In this document: one piece after another, positions 34,911-48,600 of the stretch
Numbering within the stretch: the first letter of the stretch is position 1
Layout: each line of letters opens with the position of its first letter
Origin: Haemonchus contortus
Lineage: Eukaryota; Nematoda; Chromadorea; Rhabditida; Trichostrongylidae
Assembly: GCA_000469685.2 (NCBI GenBank)
Contig: LS997567.1
Location: forward strand, 8,387,374-8,451,373
Direction: 5' to 3'
Length of the DNA: 64,000 bases
Notes under the pieces: generated by a model
Databases searched by the model: none
What the model saw: the letters and a program-made list of their open reading frames with translations, nothing else
What the model was told of the DNA's origin: nothing
Program-made: the position numbers and the translations under genes

Positions 34911-36576
34911 TACTGAAATAGCGGGTGGTTTGGTGGCGGAGAAGATCTATTCTGTAAACATATTCCGATCTTGAGCTTCTGCTCCTGTGAGAAATGGAGG
35001 TACTTATACACACCGAGGTGCCAGCTCGGTGTTCTCGTGAGCAAGCTTGATAATGGTTAAGTATGTGCGCTCCTTCAGACGACTTTTGACTTCATCTACC
35101 CGCTTTTCGGGGACACAGAGTGAACATTGTGGGCACCACATCGACCTTTTCTTGTGCCCGTTCTTCCCTAACTCAAAAATAACACCCATTGTTTCCCCAA
35201 AAAGTCTATGCAATGCGCAAAGCTGATCTAATTGCTGATTTGGACAGCAAATTTTATTTCTAATACTTCCGTCTAGAAAGCTCGCGTCGATTTTGACCGA
35301 ATATATTTTTTGCAGCCATGAAGACGAAATTGTGGAAATAGTGCATGGACGTGACTAACTGAACTGGCTTCCCATCAAAACGATGTCGATGAGACCAGAA
35401 TCTTTACTTTTTCCCCTTCCCTTTATGTCCTAAATGCACTGAGACTTCTTTTTCTCCCTAGCGTCAAAGGCACAGCTCACGACAAAAATGGTTACTGAGT
35501 CCTCCCCCTAGGAATACCCAGTGGCCCTCAAGAATAACCGGAAGGACGCTGTCGTGTCTCAAAACTCACAGCTAGGGCATAGTGGGAGCCCCGTTACCGG
35601 ATCTACCGGACTTCCTGCCCACATTTCCGACGTCTCGATATTTTTCATTGACGATTGAACCATGCAGCTGCGGTACTGCTATACGAAATATACTTTTCGG
35701 TGAAGTGGCTTGATTTTGACAAGAATCGCTGCAATATTTGCAGAACACAACCATGGCAGAATGGCATGTCGAAATCAGACATCATTCAGCCTTTCATATT
35801 CCACAGTTTTTATAACCGCGTTTGAACTGTCATGAAATTCAGACTGAAGCCATGAGTTATAAGTTAATTACATATTGGTATAGAATGCAAACTTATTTAT
35901 TGGCCAATGATGAAGCCGACTGCAAGTTTGAGAATATTAGGAAGGGAGCAAAGCTTCTGAAACCTGATAACATTGATTGTATCAATATATATGTAACATG
36001 GCAACGACGAGGAGTGTGACAATAGTGTGTCACTGTGAACAGACGACAATTTCAAGAGAACAAACTGCTGCTGCTGCTGGCGTAGGAGAACACATGGAAT
36101 GTGGACTTCTTTCTACAACATTAGCATATGCCATCCGAAACAGTACAGACACAATTGGCTAGATCAACACATGAAGCATGAGAACGAGACTCAAAACAAT
36201 CATAGCTACCGATTAGATAAATTAGTACCTAGTGCAAAGGTGACGACCGTACATGACAAGGCACGCATCTGAGGGAGGACGAGGGGGAAGGAAGGGATAG
36301 GGATAAAACAGCAAAAAAAAGGATAGGGCGTTTATGGCAGTGAGTAATCAAGCGATGGCCCAATTATAGAAAAGAGGTGAAAGGATAACAACGAAAGAAA
36401 TAATGGCATCATAAAAAACAACTAGTCTAAGGAAAGAATGAAATAATGAAAGATGAAAAATGAGAAATGAAGGGGGAAATCAAGATCATATGTCCCATCA
36501 CCTCATAGATAGACGACTGCATACACTGAGCGCTTTTTGTTACATTTCTATTCATTTATAAACGCCGGAGAAGAAA
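34911..36576. other. downstream of laminin gamma; no other gene supported
   Basis: Presumed 3' flank of the laminin gene. One dispersed repeat (35465-35600); remaining open frames have no domain. Confidence 0.5.
35465..35600. repeat. dispersed repeat, partner at 61712-61860
   Basis: Shares cagctagggcatagtggaag-type and cacgacaaaaatg blocks with 61712-61860 in the same order and orientation. Confidence 0.5.
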
Positions 36577-36663
36577 TCACTTCTTTTGACCTTCCTGTTC
36601 CAGCTTCACCTGGTTAAAGCACTTCTTTGGTAACGCGTCGCGAATTTCTTCCAAATTTCGCAC
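36577..36663 (-). CDS. lam-2: laminin gamma terminal exon
   Basis: 87 nt including TGA (36577-36579). Reads [20 protein letters not shown] and LEQEGQKK. The Cys sits where gamma chains form the C-terminal disulphide to beta. Acceptor tttctttacag. A ~3.1 kb intron with a long-TIR repeat lies before it. Confidence 0.95.
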   Translation of the reverse strand: MRNLEEIRDALPKKCFNQVKLEQEGQKK

Positions 36664-39600
36664 CTGTAAAGAAATAGTAATCATCCTATTCCATTTGTTG
36701 TGAAGATTGCTGTGAAGTTTTGTTGTGAAGTTTTGTTGTGAAGCTTTGACGTCATATGAGCCTTGTCGTACCAACGACCTCGTCCCCTTTTTTTACAATG
36801 TCTCCCCTAGTGATTTCCGGAGGAGTAAATACTGGACGTAACTCTTTATCGCAGCCAGTAGTAATCCGTGTAAAGTGCGTATGAATTACATCAAAAGATG
36901 AAAATTCATCGACGTTTTAAGATGATTCAAGTCATCGAATACGTTAGAGGCACATTACGCTAAAAGTGGTTTCTGAGATTTCTCCCTTGGATGAACCTGT
37001 GACGCCCAAGGATAGTCGCCCAAGGAACGCTGTCTGGTCGAAAAACGGCTAAGATAGAATGCAATAAGGGCGCCAGAACAAGCTTAGCCGACACACACAA
37101 CCAAATACGGACGGGGTCTCACGACGTTATAGATGCTGCAGAGATTGCACAAATAGCACCGAGACTCACACCGTGCACGCAGGCAGCGAATTGCAGCCAG
37201 CTGTATGCAATGACGCGTCTCTTCCATTACTCATCTAAAACTACTCCAAAATGATCGTGAACTGTCCCTTTGAATTTTATCGCTTACTGTCTAGGCTGCA
37301 GGACACGAGTGACCAGAATGTAATAATTAGAGGTTATGACCATTCACTCCTTGCGATTCCCTTCAAGGAGACCTACAAAACTGTAACCAGCAGACCATGA
37401 GGGATCGGAAGAGGAAATACAGTACTCGCCGTAAGAACTCAAAAATTTACGAGAATACCGCGAATTTGCGTCTTTTTCGCCTTTTCTTTATAAATCGCTT
37501 CAAAATAGAGTAATCGAGTAGAAAAAAATACCATTGAACTCCGCTCATCGAGCTCTATAAGTTGATACCCTAAAATGTCAAAAGTGCTTTATTTTGGATT
37601 GCGCCATGCACTTGAGCTCCATCCGAAAAGTGGTTGCATGCACATGGGGTGCACGCTTTAGTGCTTGTAGGAGCTCATTGGTCCCTTGAGATGATCAGAA
37701 TTTGCTTTGGATTGCGCCACGTACTCGACTTTACTCAGTACAATGTGAAAATGATTGTTGGTTTGCTTAGTCTCCATCGTTCCTTTTTGGTTTGGAGGCT
37801 GTAGATAAGTGCATCTACGGCCTCTGCGCTCAACACTCCTCTTTACCGATTCCACAGAGATTATGACATCAATTCATGGCAAAATCACGGAGTCGATTTT
37901 TTTGGCATTTTCCCATTTTTGGAGGAATTTTTCTACGGAATCTGAGGAAATGGTGTTGAGGCACTCCATAGACATCTCTTATTGCAAGCCTGTAATGGCA
38001 CACCCTATCACAAATCGAAACTTCTTCCTTGGTATGGCCCCAAACTTCGAACTTCGCCAGGCCCAAACCATAAAACAATGTTTTTCCCCTTCCCGTTTGT
38101 CTTTTTGCAGCTGCGTTGTACACGATTAGATTCCCCGTGAAAAATCCTATCGAATGATATATAGGTCGACCCGTGATGAAAACCTCCTCCACAACCACTT
38201 ACTACAGTAGGCCTGTCTCTGAGCGGTTTCCTGCAGGGCGTGTTTCGATACGCATGCGGCCGGGTACTGTAGTGGCAGAATTGGGAGGCTTTCAAATGAT
38301 AATTATTTGAATGGGTGTTTAGATCTGCTGGTGGCAGGGTACTGAAGTGGCGGGAAGGGTGTTGGATCGATTAATGATTACTTGAGAGGGGGGGGGGTAA
38401 GATCTGCACGGGACGGGTTACTGTAATGGAGGGAATTTGGGGCAGTTTGAATGGACGTTTTGAGAGGGCCTGAAGAAGCGGTTTCCACGTGGTGGCTGTA
38501 CATAATTGCATCTACAGCCTCTACACTCAACACTACTCTTTACATGTTCCATTGAGAAAATGGCATCGTTTTACGGCAAAATAGCGAAGTTGATTTTTTG
38601 GCATTTTTCCATTTTTGGAGCAATTTTTCTCCGGAACCTGAGGAGGCGGCAGCGAGGCAATCCGCTATTGTAGACTACTCTTTGTGTTTTTCGAGGCTGT
38701 TATGATACATCTTATCAAAGATTAACAGTTGGTATGGCTCCAAACTTCGCTTGTCGTCACGCTCGGATTACAAAACTATGCTTTTCCCCTTGACGCTTGA
38801 ACTTTTGCAATTAAATTGTATACTGTTAGATTCTCCGTAAAAAGCGCTATCTTATGATTGTTTCTTCCCCAGCGGAAAGGGAGAAAACGTTGCTTCATGA
38901 TTTGGGCTTGACGAAGTTTGAAGTTTGGAGCCATACCAGGAGAGAACTGTTGATCTTTGATAAAGTGTACCATAATAGCCTCGAAGAAGACAAAGAGTAG
39001 TCTACAATAGTAGATTGCCTCGCTGCCGCCTCCTCAGGTTCCGGAGAAAAAATTCCTCCATATATGGGAAAATGCCGAAAAAATCGACTTCGTTATTCTG
39101 CAGTAAATCGAAGTCATATTCTCAATGGAACCTGTAAAGAGGAGTGTTGAGTGCAGAGGCCGTAGATGCAGTTATGTGCAGCCTCCAAACCAAAAAAGGA
39201 ACTATGGCGACTAAACAAAACCAACAATCATTTTCACATTGTACTGAGTAAAGTCGAGTAGGTGGCGCAATCCAAAGCAAATTCTGATCATCTTCAGGGA
39301 CCAATGAGCCCTTACAAACACTAAAAAGTGCACCCCTTGTGCGTGCAATCACTTTTCGGATGGAGCTCAAGTGCATGGCGCAATCCATAATGAAGCATTT
39401 TTGACATTTCAGGGTATCAGCTTGTGGAGCTCAATGAGCGGAATTCAATAGTATTTTTTCTCCTTGATCACTTTATTTTGAAGCAATTTATGAAGAAAAG
39501 ACCAAAAAGACGCGCGTTCGCGGTATTTTCGTAAATTTTTGAGTTCTTACGGCGAGTACTGTGCTCCCCATTATTTGAGACACGTGACGAAGCAGCCGGT

Positions 39601-42600
39601 CTACTTCTCCTAATCTTTACATCGCACCAAATGCGTAGCAGCTTACTACTCAACCGAGACCCCATATAACCAAGTTGAGCGAACCTACTCAATGGGGAGC
39701 AGAGAGAAGTAAGAATTCGCGACTTACCTCTTTTGAAAGAAAATCAATTTCGTTTTTTATTTGTGTTATGTGTCTATCTTCCTCCGTCTTTAATACTTTA
39801 TGCTGAGGAACCTGAAAATTGCTAAATTTACTTTCAAACGGGTAGAAACTAGAAAATTCACCACCACACCTGACTTTCAATATCCGCCTGAACGAGAAGC
39901 CTATCTAAACTATCAAGCTCTATTTCCAACTCGTCCAGCTCGGCGTTCTTCACTGATTCAAGCGCATCTAGAACGGAATGCTTTCAAATCAACGCAGAAG
40001 ATAGCTACTTTTGAATCCCGATCAGAACGTACTTAATCTATCAATGATCTTCTTTATTTGTTCAGCCTCCTCGGCTACTGTCATGTTGGCATCACGAGCC
40101 GCTTTTTCCGCTAATGAGGCTTTTCGAACAGCCTAATGTAGGATATAAGGAAAAGTGCACAAGGGAGTTTCCATCAATCACCAATGCTACAAGCTCACCT
40201 CAGTAGCCATTTGCTTGTCAGTTTCCGCTTGCACCTTATAACTATCCAGGGTGGAATTTGTCTCCGTCAATTCTTCCATGAGCTGATCTACGTCAGCATT
40301 CAGGGTTTCAGCAGATTTTCTCGTTTGCATTGTCATGTTTTGGAATGCTTTCGCTTTCTTGAAAAATAAAAATATTAAGTTTATTGTAAGTCTGAGGTAA
40401 CAAATACATCAAGGGAACCAGCAGTACATGGGCCCAACTATGAGAAACGCGCAGGGCGGTTGGGGTTAACTACACTAGGAGAAGTCAAATTTTCAGAAGT
40501 GAAACCAAGCCTAGGCTCAGCAAATATTGGGTCTTCAGACAGTGTAGCGTAAGAACTGAACGAGAAACGAGCGACAAGAAACCGCGTCAACATTAATAAG
40601 AAGTTCGATTCACTCATGTTAAACTCGTACTTCTTTCGCATGACGAGGATGTTGGATGAACTTTTACTAGAGTGTGTAGATCAGAGAGTGGTACAGTATT
40701 TTCAAGAAAAAAGATTAGAAAAGTAGTATTGATGCCTTCTCAAGCTCAGGGATGTAATCTTGGTATCAATTCAGACATGATGACATTGGCATTTCACCTT
40801 CAGAATACTCTAGCCACTATCCAGACAAGGAACTCACTTATTGATGCCATGAACAAAAACACAATAATTCTGCTCCCGATTTTACACCAACTTATCACTT
40901 TACCATTTCAGGGCTTTACTACTGCTGCCTTTCATCATATCTAGCACTGTTTCCACTTGTTCGTATCGTATGACGCCGTTAATTACTTATGTTGCTCCAG
41001 ACGCTAGTGTTGATGCTGTATACTCAAGTCTATTACATAGTGTTTCCGTTCCTACTATACAGACTATACAGCATGCCGATCCCACTTGTGGTGTATCGTG
41101 TCCTGATGTTTCAACATGCTCTAGTGACTTCATCTGAAACGAAGGCATCTTAGCAGAGTGCAGAAAGTAGCAGGGCTCGTTGCTGGAGAGGGAGGGAAAA
41201 TCGACGGCGGCTACTTACATCATTTCCGTATAGCAGACACACCGTGCTCAGAAAAACCCAGTACCGGGCAGGCGGAACGAATGCTGACTGAATTTGACAA
41301 CGGTTGTAGTAAGATTGGCTCATGACTGAACTTAACGGTGGTCGACGGTGAAACGAACTGGCACTTGATGCTCCCTACACACTAGACGGTACAGATATCA
41401 CTAAAAGCTCTAGTCTTGTGCAGCTGCGTCGACAAGACAACGTGATTAACGATCTGGCTTTGGAGCTGAGCTCGGGAGCATTTAATAATGTTGAAGAAGC
41501 AGGAACATCCGGTTTTGCGCCCACTTTTTTGACACAGCAGTCCGTCAACGAATACCTGGGGCGGCGTTGCTTACGCCAAGAAATCGAAGATAAGTTGAGT
41601 CGGATGCGTCATACGATTTCGTCAAGATCGTCGGACTAGGGCGGTAATTGACTAGATCTCTCGGGACGTTAAACGAACATCACAACGACCGCTAGCAAGA
41701 TGGTCACGGTTCTTCACAAAACCTCTTATCGAAAGGAGGGCTATGCTTCGTACCCCTCGAGCGAGGACGATCCACGGGACCACCACGGAGACGAATGGGA
41801 ACGTTATTAGTGCCCGTTCATGGAAATCAATAGGTGAAACAGGTGATACAAAAATGATGTCGTTGCCTGACGGAGAAAAAGGGACGACCCGAAGGGTTGT
41901 ACCCGAACTCGAACTCAAACACAATACACTCACATTCAGGGAAACTGACCTCATTAATCATTTCCGCATCCTCACCAGCTTGACGTGCCAAGAACTTGGC
42001 TTGAGCTGCATCTACAGCAGCTGATCCGATGGCGTTTTCAGCTTCCGTTGTCACTTGCTCAGCCTTCTTTATTGCTTCCTCTATCTCAGCAAGTTTTTCC
42101 AGCTGCTCAGCAGCAGCCGCCTTTGACTTCTCAACTCGTTCATTGAACGCTGAAAATAGCAGACTTGAAGTGGCAAAGCCATTCGGTTTGAAGGCACACA
42201 CCGTTGAGGGTCTCCAACGTTCTCTCCGCGTCTTTTAGTGTATTTTCAGCCACCTTGAGCGCATCATCAGCTCGAGCTCTTGCAGCATCGACATCAGCAA
42301 GAAGGGCATCGGAAACCTAGAAATGTTTCAAGTACAACATCACTCAATAAGAACGGAAGCTGTGATAGTTATTAGCAGTAACATAAGAGAGCCTGCATAG
42401 GAATGAGGTGTGTATAAAGCCTATAGAGATTTGGCTTAAAACTGTGCAAAACACAAAAAAAACGAAAAAACCGATAAAAACTTCGTGGTGGAACTCTGTC
42501 ATATCACGCGGGAAAAGGAAAATCCGATTTTCAAAGGAACAGGAAAACTGAAAGAGTTTAGAAATCGAAAAAATAGGGGAATGACCCCCCTCACAAATAA

Positions 42601-45600
42601 GTTTTTTTGAGCTTACTTGTCCTTTGCCTAGAACAGCTATAAGTTAGTGTATTATGGGAACGCGTACGCTTATTTTGATTTTCTATTTGCTACATTTCAT
42701 TGCTATAAAAATTCCGCAAATCCTATGTATCGTTATCATATTATACCTTCAAGGAAGTGAATGTCATTAGAGTGTGGAGCGAGTCTCGTTTCAAGACTTG
42801 TCGGCTTCAAAGGTACAACACATGATGAGAATCGTTTTGAGAATTTGCAAAAGGGCGCACTTGTGACCCCAAAATTAGCATAAGGAACCCTCAGAAAACC
42901 GTCAAAACACGGCGCAGATAGGAAGTAACAGAGGTTCCAAGACCGGCTCGGCCAACGTACACACCCAGAGGTGGAAAAGTTCTCACGGCGTTGCAGAGGC
43001 TGTAGGAGTTGCACCATTTGGACATACAAATGTTGCACGCGGGCACCTAGTGTAGTGCACCTAGTGTAGTGCACCTAGTGTAGCCAGGGGTGCGCTTCTT
43101 TGTGCGCGTCTGTCGACAATTGGGCATTGCGTTAGTGAAAGTGATTGATGTTGACTAGATGATTGCGCTTGGTCCACGGCAATCAGGCCAAAGAGGAGAA
43201 AACACGGACTAGTGCAAATCGTTCGCTCGACTGACGCTTTTAATGAAAGCCTATCAAGGCGTGGGACGCCTTTTGAAAATGGTTTTTTGCATGGCGTAGG
43301 GGCATGAACACTGAGTACAGAATTATGGTCCATTTCCGCTAAATGACCTTCTGAATGCCAAAAAAAGGAGTGGAAATGATTTTGTCAGAAATTGCCGTTT
43401 TGACCCACTAAGAGTCGTTTGTTTCATTCATTGCGTCGACTGTCCGCACAGTAGAAGGCGAAAGTGTACTGCGCATTGAAAATAACGTGAACGTAGCCAA
43501 AAAAAGGGAGCCAATGTCGAGACATGTTGAAAAGTGTGGGGAAGCTCCATATGTGTTCTACACGGTTGAGCTGCTGGCAGCGGCGGATGGTGTGGTGGAT
43601 AACGATTTGGACTTCGAGTTGGAACGACTAGGTTGGGTTGATGGCTCGGATCCCCGGGGCTTTGCCGTTTTTGCATTTTATGGTGGCACCTCCAGATTGA
43701 CTCCATATTGCGCCAGGGCCAAAGCAAGTACCTGACTGGTCATGGTCGTGACCAGGACCAGGGTTAACCTCAACAAGACGTTAGAATTTGATGTGTGGAG
43801 CACTAGCAGTGGAGGAGCTTCCAGGCTCCACACTCCCAAGAGTCCCCTCTTCCCCCCCCCCCCTCCTCAACTTCCTCACGTAGTTTTTTCATCACTTCGG
43901 CTGTTTTTTCATCCCTCGCATCGATAGTTCATTCAGCTGGTAAAATGTTGGTAAATTGGTATGATATCGGTTCGGTAGTCAAAAAACTCGATATCATACC
44001 ATCTGGTCTTCGAACATTGTATGGACTTTGCACAGCCCATACAATTCTTTCGATGATTTGGACAGTAATGGTTTGATTGTTTTATTTCGACCGAATTCCT
44101 TCAGAACTGATGAAAGTCGCATCTAATTTCGATGATTTCACCGCTTTTGACCCTAGCGTTGAACTCGCGCCGTTGAAGGGTTTTTGTTTACTGTCTTGGT
44201 TTGTCATATCCATTTCCTTCTCTTCTTACGATCAGTATCTTCTGCAGCAACCTCGACTTCAGCAATGTCCTTCTTGATCGCGTCCTACCAGTCCTTCATA
44301 GCAGGACGCGGGAGCTGGGGGATTGTTTGTTGGGAACAGGTATCGCCCAAACCCTTCACCTGGTCATTAATCTAGTAATCCGGCGCTAGAATGATTTCCT
44401 TCAGGGTGACAGCTTTTTTATATCAAGCTCAATGCTCATGAATGCCTTAGCAAGAAAACGCGTTGTAAGAGAATCTGATTGGTTTCCCCGCAGAAGTTGG
44501 CGTTGACGCCCAGAGAAAGGTCGGAATCGGGAGCTAAAATGAATATGGGGATCCTGTTGTCTTTGCATTGACGAACGAGGTCGGGGATAGCTTCCATCGA
44601 ACGGGAACCATATGAAAGAGAAATGAAGAGACCGCTTCATACTCATGGGAGTGTGAAGCCTGGAAGCTCCTCCATCGATGATGCTCCACACATCAAATTC
44701 CAACGACTTGTAGAGGTTGTAGAGGTCGCTAGTCCTCGTCACGACCATGACCAGTCAGGCACTGGCTTGGCCCTGGTGCAATGTGGAGCCAATCTCGAGG
44801 TGGCAGCATAAAATGCAAAAACGATATAGCCCCAGGGATCCGAGCCATCAACCCAGCCTAGTCGTTCCAACTCGAAGTCCACATTGCTATCCACCACACC
44901 ATCGGTCGCTGTCAGCAGCTCAACCGTGGAGAGCACATATGAAACTTACCCGCAATTTTCAACATGTCTCGACATGTGGCTCCCTTTTTTGGCTACCGTT
45001 CACGCTTTTTTCAATGCATACTCCATTGGCGCCTTCTACTGTGCGGACAGTCGAGGCCGTGAATGAAACAAGCGACGCTTGGTGGGTTAAAACGGCAACT
45101 TCTGACAAAATCATTCTCACTCCTTCTTTGGCATTCAGAAGGCCATTTAGCGGAAATGGACCATAGTTCTGCACTCGGTGCTCATGCCCCTACACCATGC
45201 AAGAAACCACTTTCAGGAAGCGTCCCACGTCCTGAAAGACCATCCCTGCTCGCGGTACTGCAACGTCATTTTGAGATCACAGTGAGCTGCGCCGCGCGAG
45301 GTTCCCTACTAGGTTCAAGCATACTTATTGCAAAATTTTCGCGGCTTCTTTTTTTCTGGGAGGCGGCATTTAGTCCCACTTCCACGTACTTCGTATCTTC
45401 CTCGCACATCCACCCACTCGCCTGTGGGCTGACCTCGCATAATTGAATGGCTGCTGACCTCTTTGGCAGTTCGAGTGAACTGATATTGATCTTATGGATT
45501 GGAAACTTTATTATTATTAATGATATTATTATAGCTATTATTTGTTAATATTGCACATTTTAAAATAAACAGGCGGCTACGCACGCTGTTGCGTGCGCTG

Positions 45601-48600
45601 GGGGCTCTAGCCATACAGGACGGAGCCACATGAGCTTCTGATTTTCGTTAAGAACCTTCGTCATCTGAGCCTCTTCCCTGACACATCTGTAGCGGCCATC
45701 ATTTTTTTGGGATGTGAAATGGGGCTGTACTGTATGTGGCCATGAAGAGTACTCCGATGTATCCGGATCAAATACCTCTGCAGTCCATGTAGTCGAAGAA
45801 TCCCTGGGTAGTTTGGGCTGCGGGTGGTCATGAACAGTAACCTTGAAAGAACAGCCCCTTTGGGTAGTTGTAGGGAGCCGCGGCTATTGTAGAATTCGTT
45901 TTATGAGGACTGAAGTCAATGTAGCGCTTTCGCTCTAACGTAGAAGGAACCACTGTGGGTGGAACCATGGATGATAAATTTTAAAAAATTATAGCCTAAT
46001 TTTTGAAAAAGTTCAGTGGTATCTCCTAGTTGTACGCCTATGTGGTCAGGGTTAGTGTGAAGGACAGATGCATAAACTTTTGTTCTCAGCCACGCCCCCT
46101 CTTTGCAAACGCCACCCACTTCAGACTTCGAACCGTGTTACTTTTATTACTTTCAGACACCTTTCCCTGCGTTCTAAAACGCATCTGAAAAGACATAATA
46201 ATTTTGATGTAAGCCCACCTCAGTCCCAATCCCGCCCATTCTGGAATCTGACCGGGTTCGTTCTACTACATCTTACCACTTTTTCCGCATCCCATGTTTC
46301 TAGGTAGACTTATAAATTTTTGATTAGGCCCCGCCCACTTCAGTATCAACTCTGCCCACTTCTGGGATTTGACCACATCTGTTCCTTTACACCTTAACAC
46401 CTTTTCGCAGCAACTCAGAAAGTTCTTGAACAGAGTTATAAATTTTTGATCTAAGCCCCGCTTACTTTGGTGCCAATCCCACCCGTTTTTGGGATTTGAC
46501 CACATTTGCTTTTTACACCTTAATATCTTTTTGCCGCGTCCCAGAACGTTTCCAAGCAAAGTTGCACTCATTTTTGAAAAGTGTCATTCGTCTCAACGCA
46601 GGCCCCGCCCACCGTGGGCGGGGCTTCACTGAGCTTACGCATGCCCAGCACGTATGAGGCCCTGCTCATACTTTTATTTTTTTTCCCTGGCCTCTGCGCC
46701 TCAATTGAATCGAGTTATGAATACATCTCAAAAGTACCGCCCATTTCGAGGAAGCTCCGCAAACAGCATGCGGGGCTCCTCCACCTGGTTTGTTGACGCA
46801 ATCCTCACCTTTGAACATTTTTCCCCAGTGTCTGGAACTGTTGGCAAAGCCGACTCCGGCACTTGCCCCGCCCCCCGTAGGTGGAGCTCCTCAGAGCTCG
46901 TATGTGCTTTATTAATTTCGTCTTGGGCTCCACCCATTCCGAACTTGCCCCGACCTCTAAAGGTGTTTTTTCATGTAAAACCGGACTGTGTAACAGACAG
47001 ACAAACATACATACATACACACATACAAACAGACACACAAACTTATGGATTATATAAAGTAAAGCACGTAGGCTGTTTATTTAAAGGAGAGCATGCTCCT
47101 TACGAGAATGAAGATCGGTTTTGGAAAACCTGGTGTCAAAGCTTCTCCAAATGTTCTGCAAGATGCTACCGAAGCACGAAATAGGGTGAGAATGCAAATA
47201 ACGGAGCTCTACTACAGGGAAAGACAATAAAGTCAAGGAGTGGTCCCTCGTCACCTTTACGGCTGTTGCAATGTGGAAGTAGAAGACGTCTCACCTGTTG
47301 CTGATCTTCAGCGCTCTGTAATTCATCTCTGGCTTCAGCAGCTGCCCTAGCAGCCTGTTCTAGGATTTCTTTGTTATTTTCCGTTTCCTTCTTGGTATTC
47401 TCGATGGCCACTTTAGCATCGACACTGATTGCTTTCGCGTCTGCTTTCAGCTTAAAACTTGCCCTTTCAAGTTCGTATAGAGTAAAGTTTCACCTATGTA
47501 TATCGACGAAAATTGAACACACCTGTTGTGGGTCAAAATTGGGAAGACGAAGGCTTTCCACTGTCGTAAGCGCCTCGGCAGCAGCCTGATTAGCGGCAGC
47601 AGCGGCCTTTTTCTGTTCCTGAGCCAAGCCTAACGTCCTAAATAAATTATGAACAGCTCAAAACGACTGTTCATTCATGCAATACAATACTGGGGGTCAC
47701 TGACGGGTTGCAAACCAGTGTGAAACACGCCCATAACAACAAAAAATATCTGGATTTGTTCGTTGAAAACTATTGGAAATCTGACTAAGCGCACCTCCCA
47801 AGCGTTTCGTTTAACTGTGCCTGCCGCTCTTCCATTTCAGCGATTTGCTGTGAAACTTGTTCACCTGAAAAAGTGTCACTGTATGAATGTGGAATCTAAT
47901 CAGCAAGAGCCGTATGATGAAAAACAACCTCCGTAGATTGCATCTCGAGCTTCTTTATGAGCCTTCTTCGCCTTCAAATTCGCGTCTTCAGCAAGTCTTT
48001 CAATATCTTTTGATTGTTGTTCGTGCTTATCGGCTTCTTCTCGTGTATTTTGAGCAAGATTAGACATCTGAAAGTTTTGTGCGATTATTGTTACCAATTC
48101 ACAGATTAGTTGGGGAGTAGCAACTATTTCACTCTCATTTGAACACACCTTAGCACCTACAGACTAAGTAAAACGCATGGTCGCCGATCGCTTGGCCGTG
48201 AAAGTTATACCCTAATATAGTACCGACTGGTATGGCCGTTATATGTTGCTGACTTGATTAGTAGCTGCCATTGCACGAGGAGAGATTTAGAAAACAACCT
48301 CTCTTACTTGTTGGCTCTGTTCTCCGTACTTCTTGCTAGCTTCTTTGGCCAATTCCCACTGTGTTTTACCCTCAGTCTCAAGGTAGTGCTGAGCATTTTC
48401 TAGCTCTCGTCTCGCTTGTTCTGAATAAGAATACTTTTAGTATTTATCGAATAATAAGGTAAATAAATACTCTAGACCATGGAACTAAAGAAACTCTGCA
48501 GAATCCGAATTCGTCAAAGGTTTTCCACAAATGGACCATGTGTCATAAAATCCTACATCAAAAGAGCTATATGAGGTTTAGCGCTCGTTCAGCGAAATGG

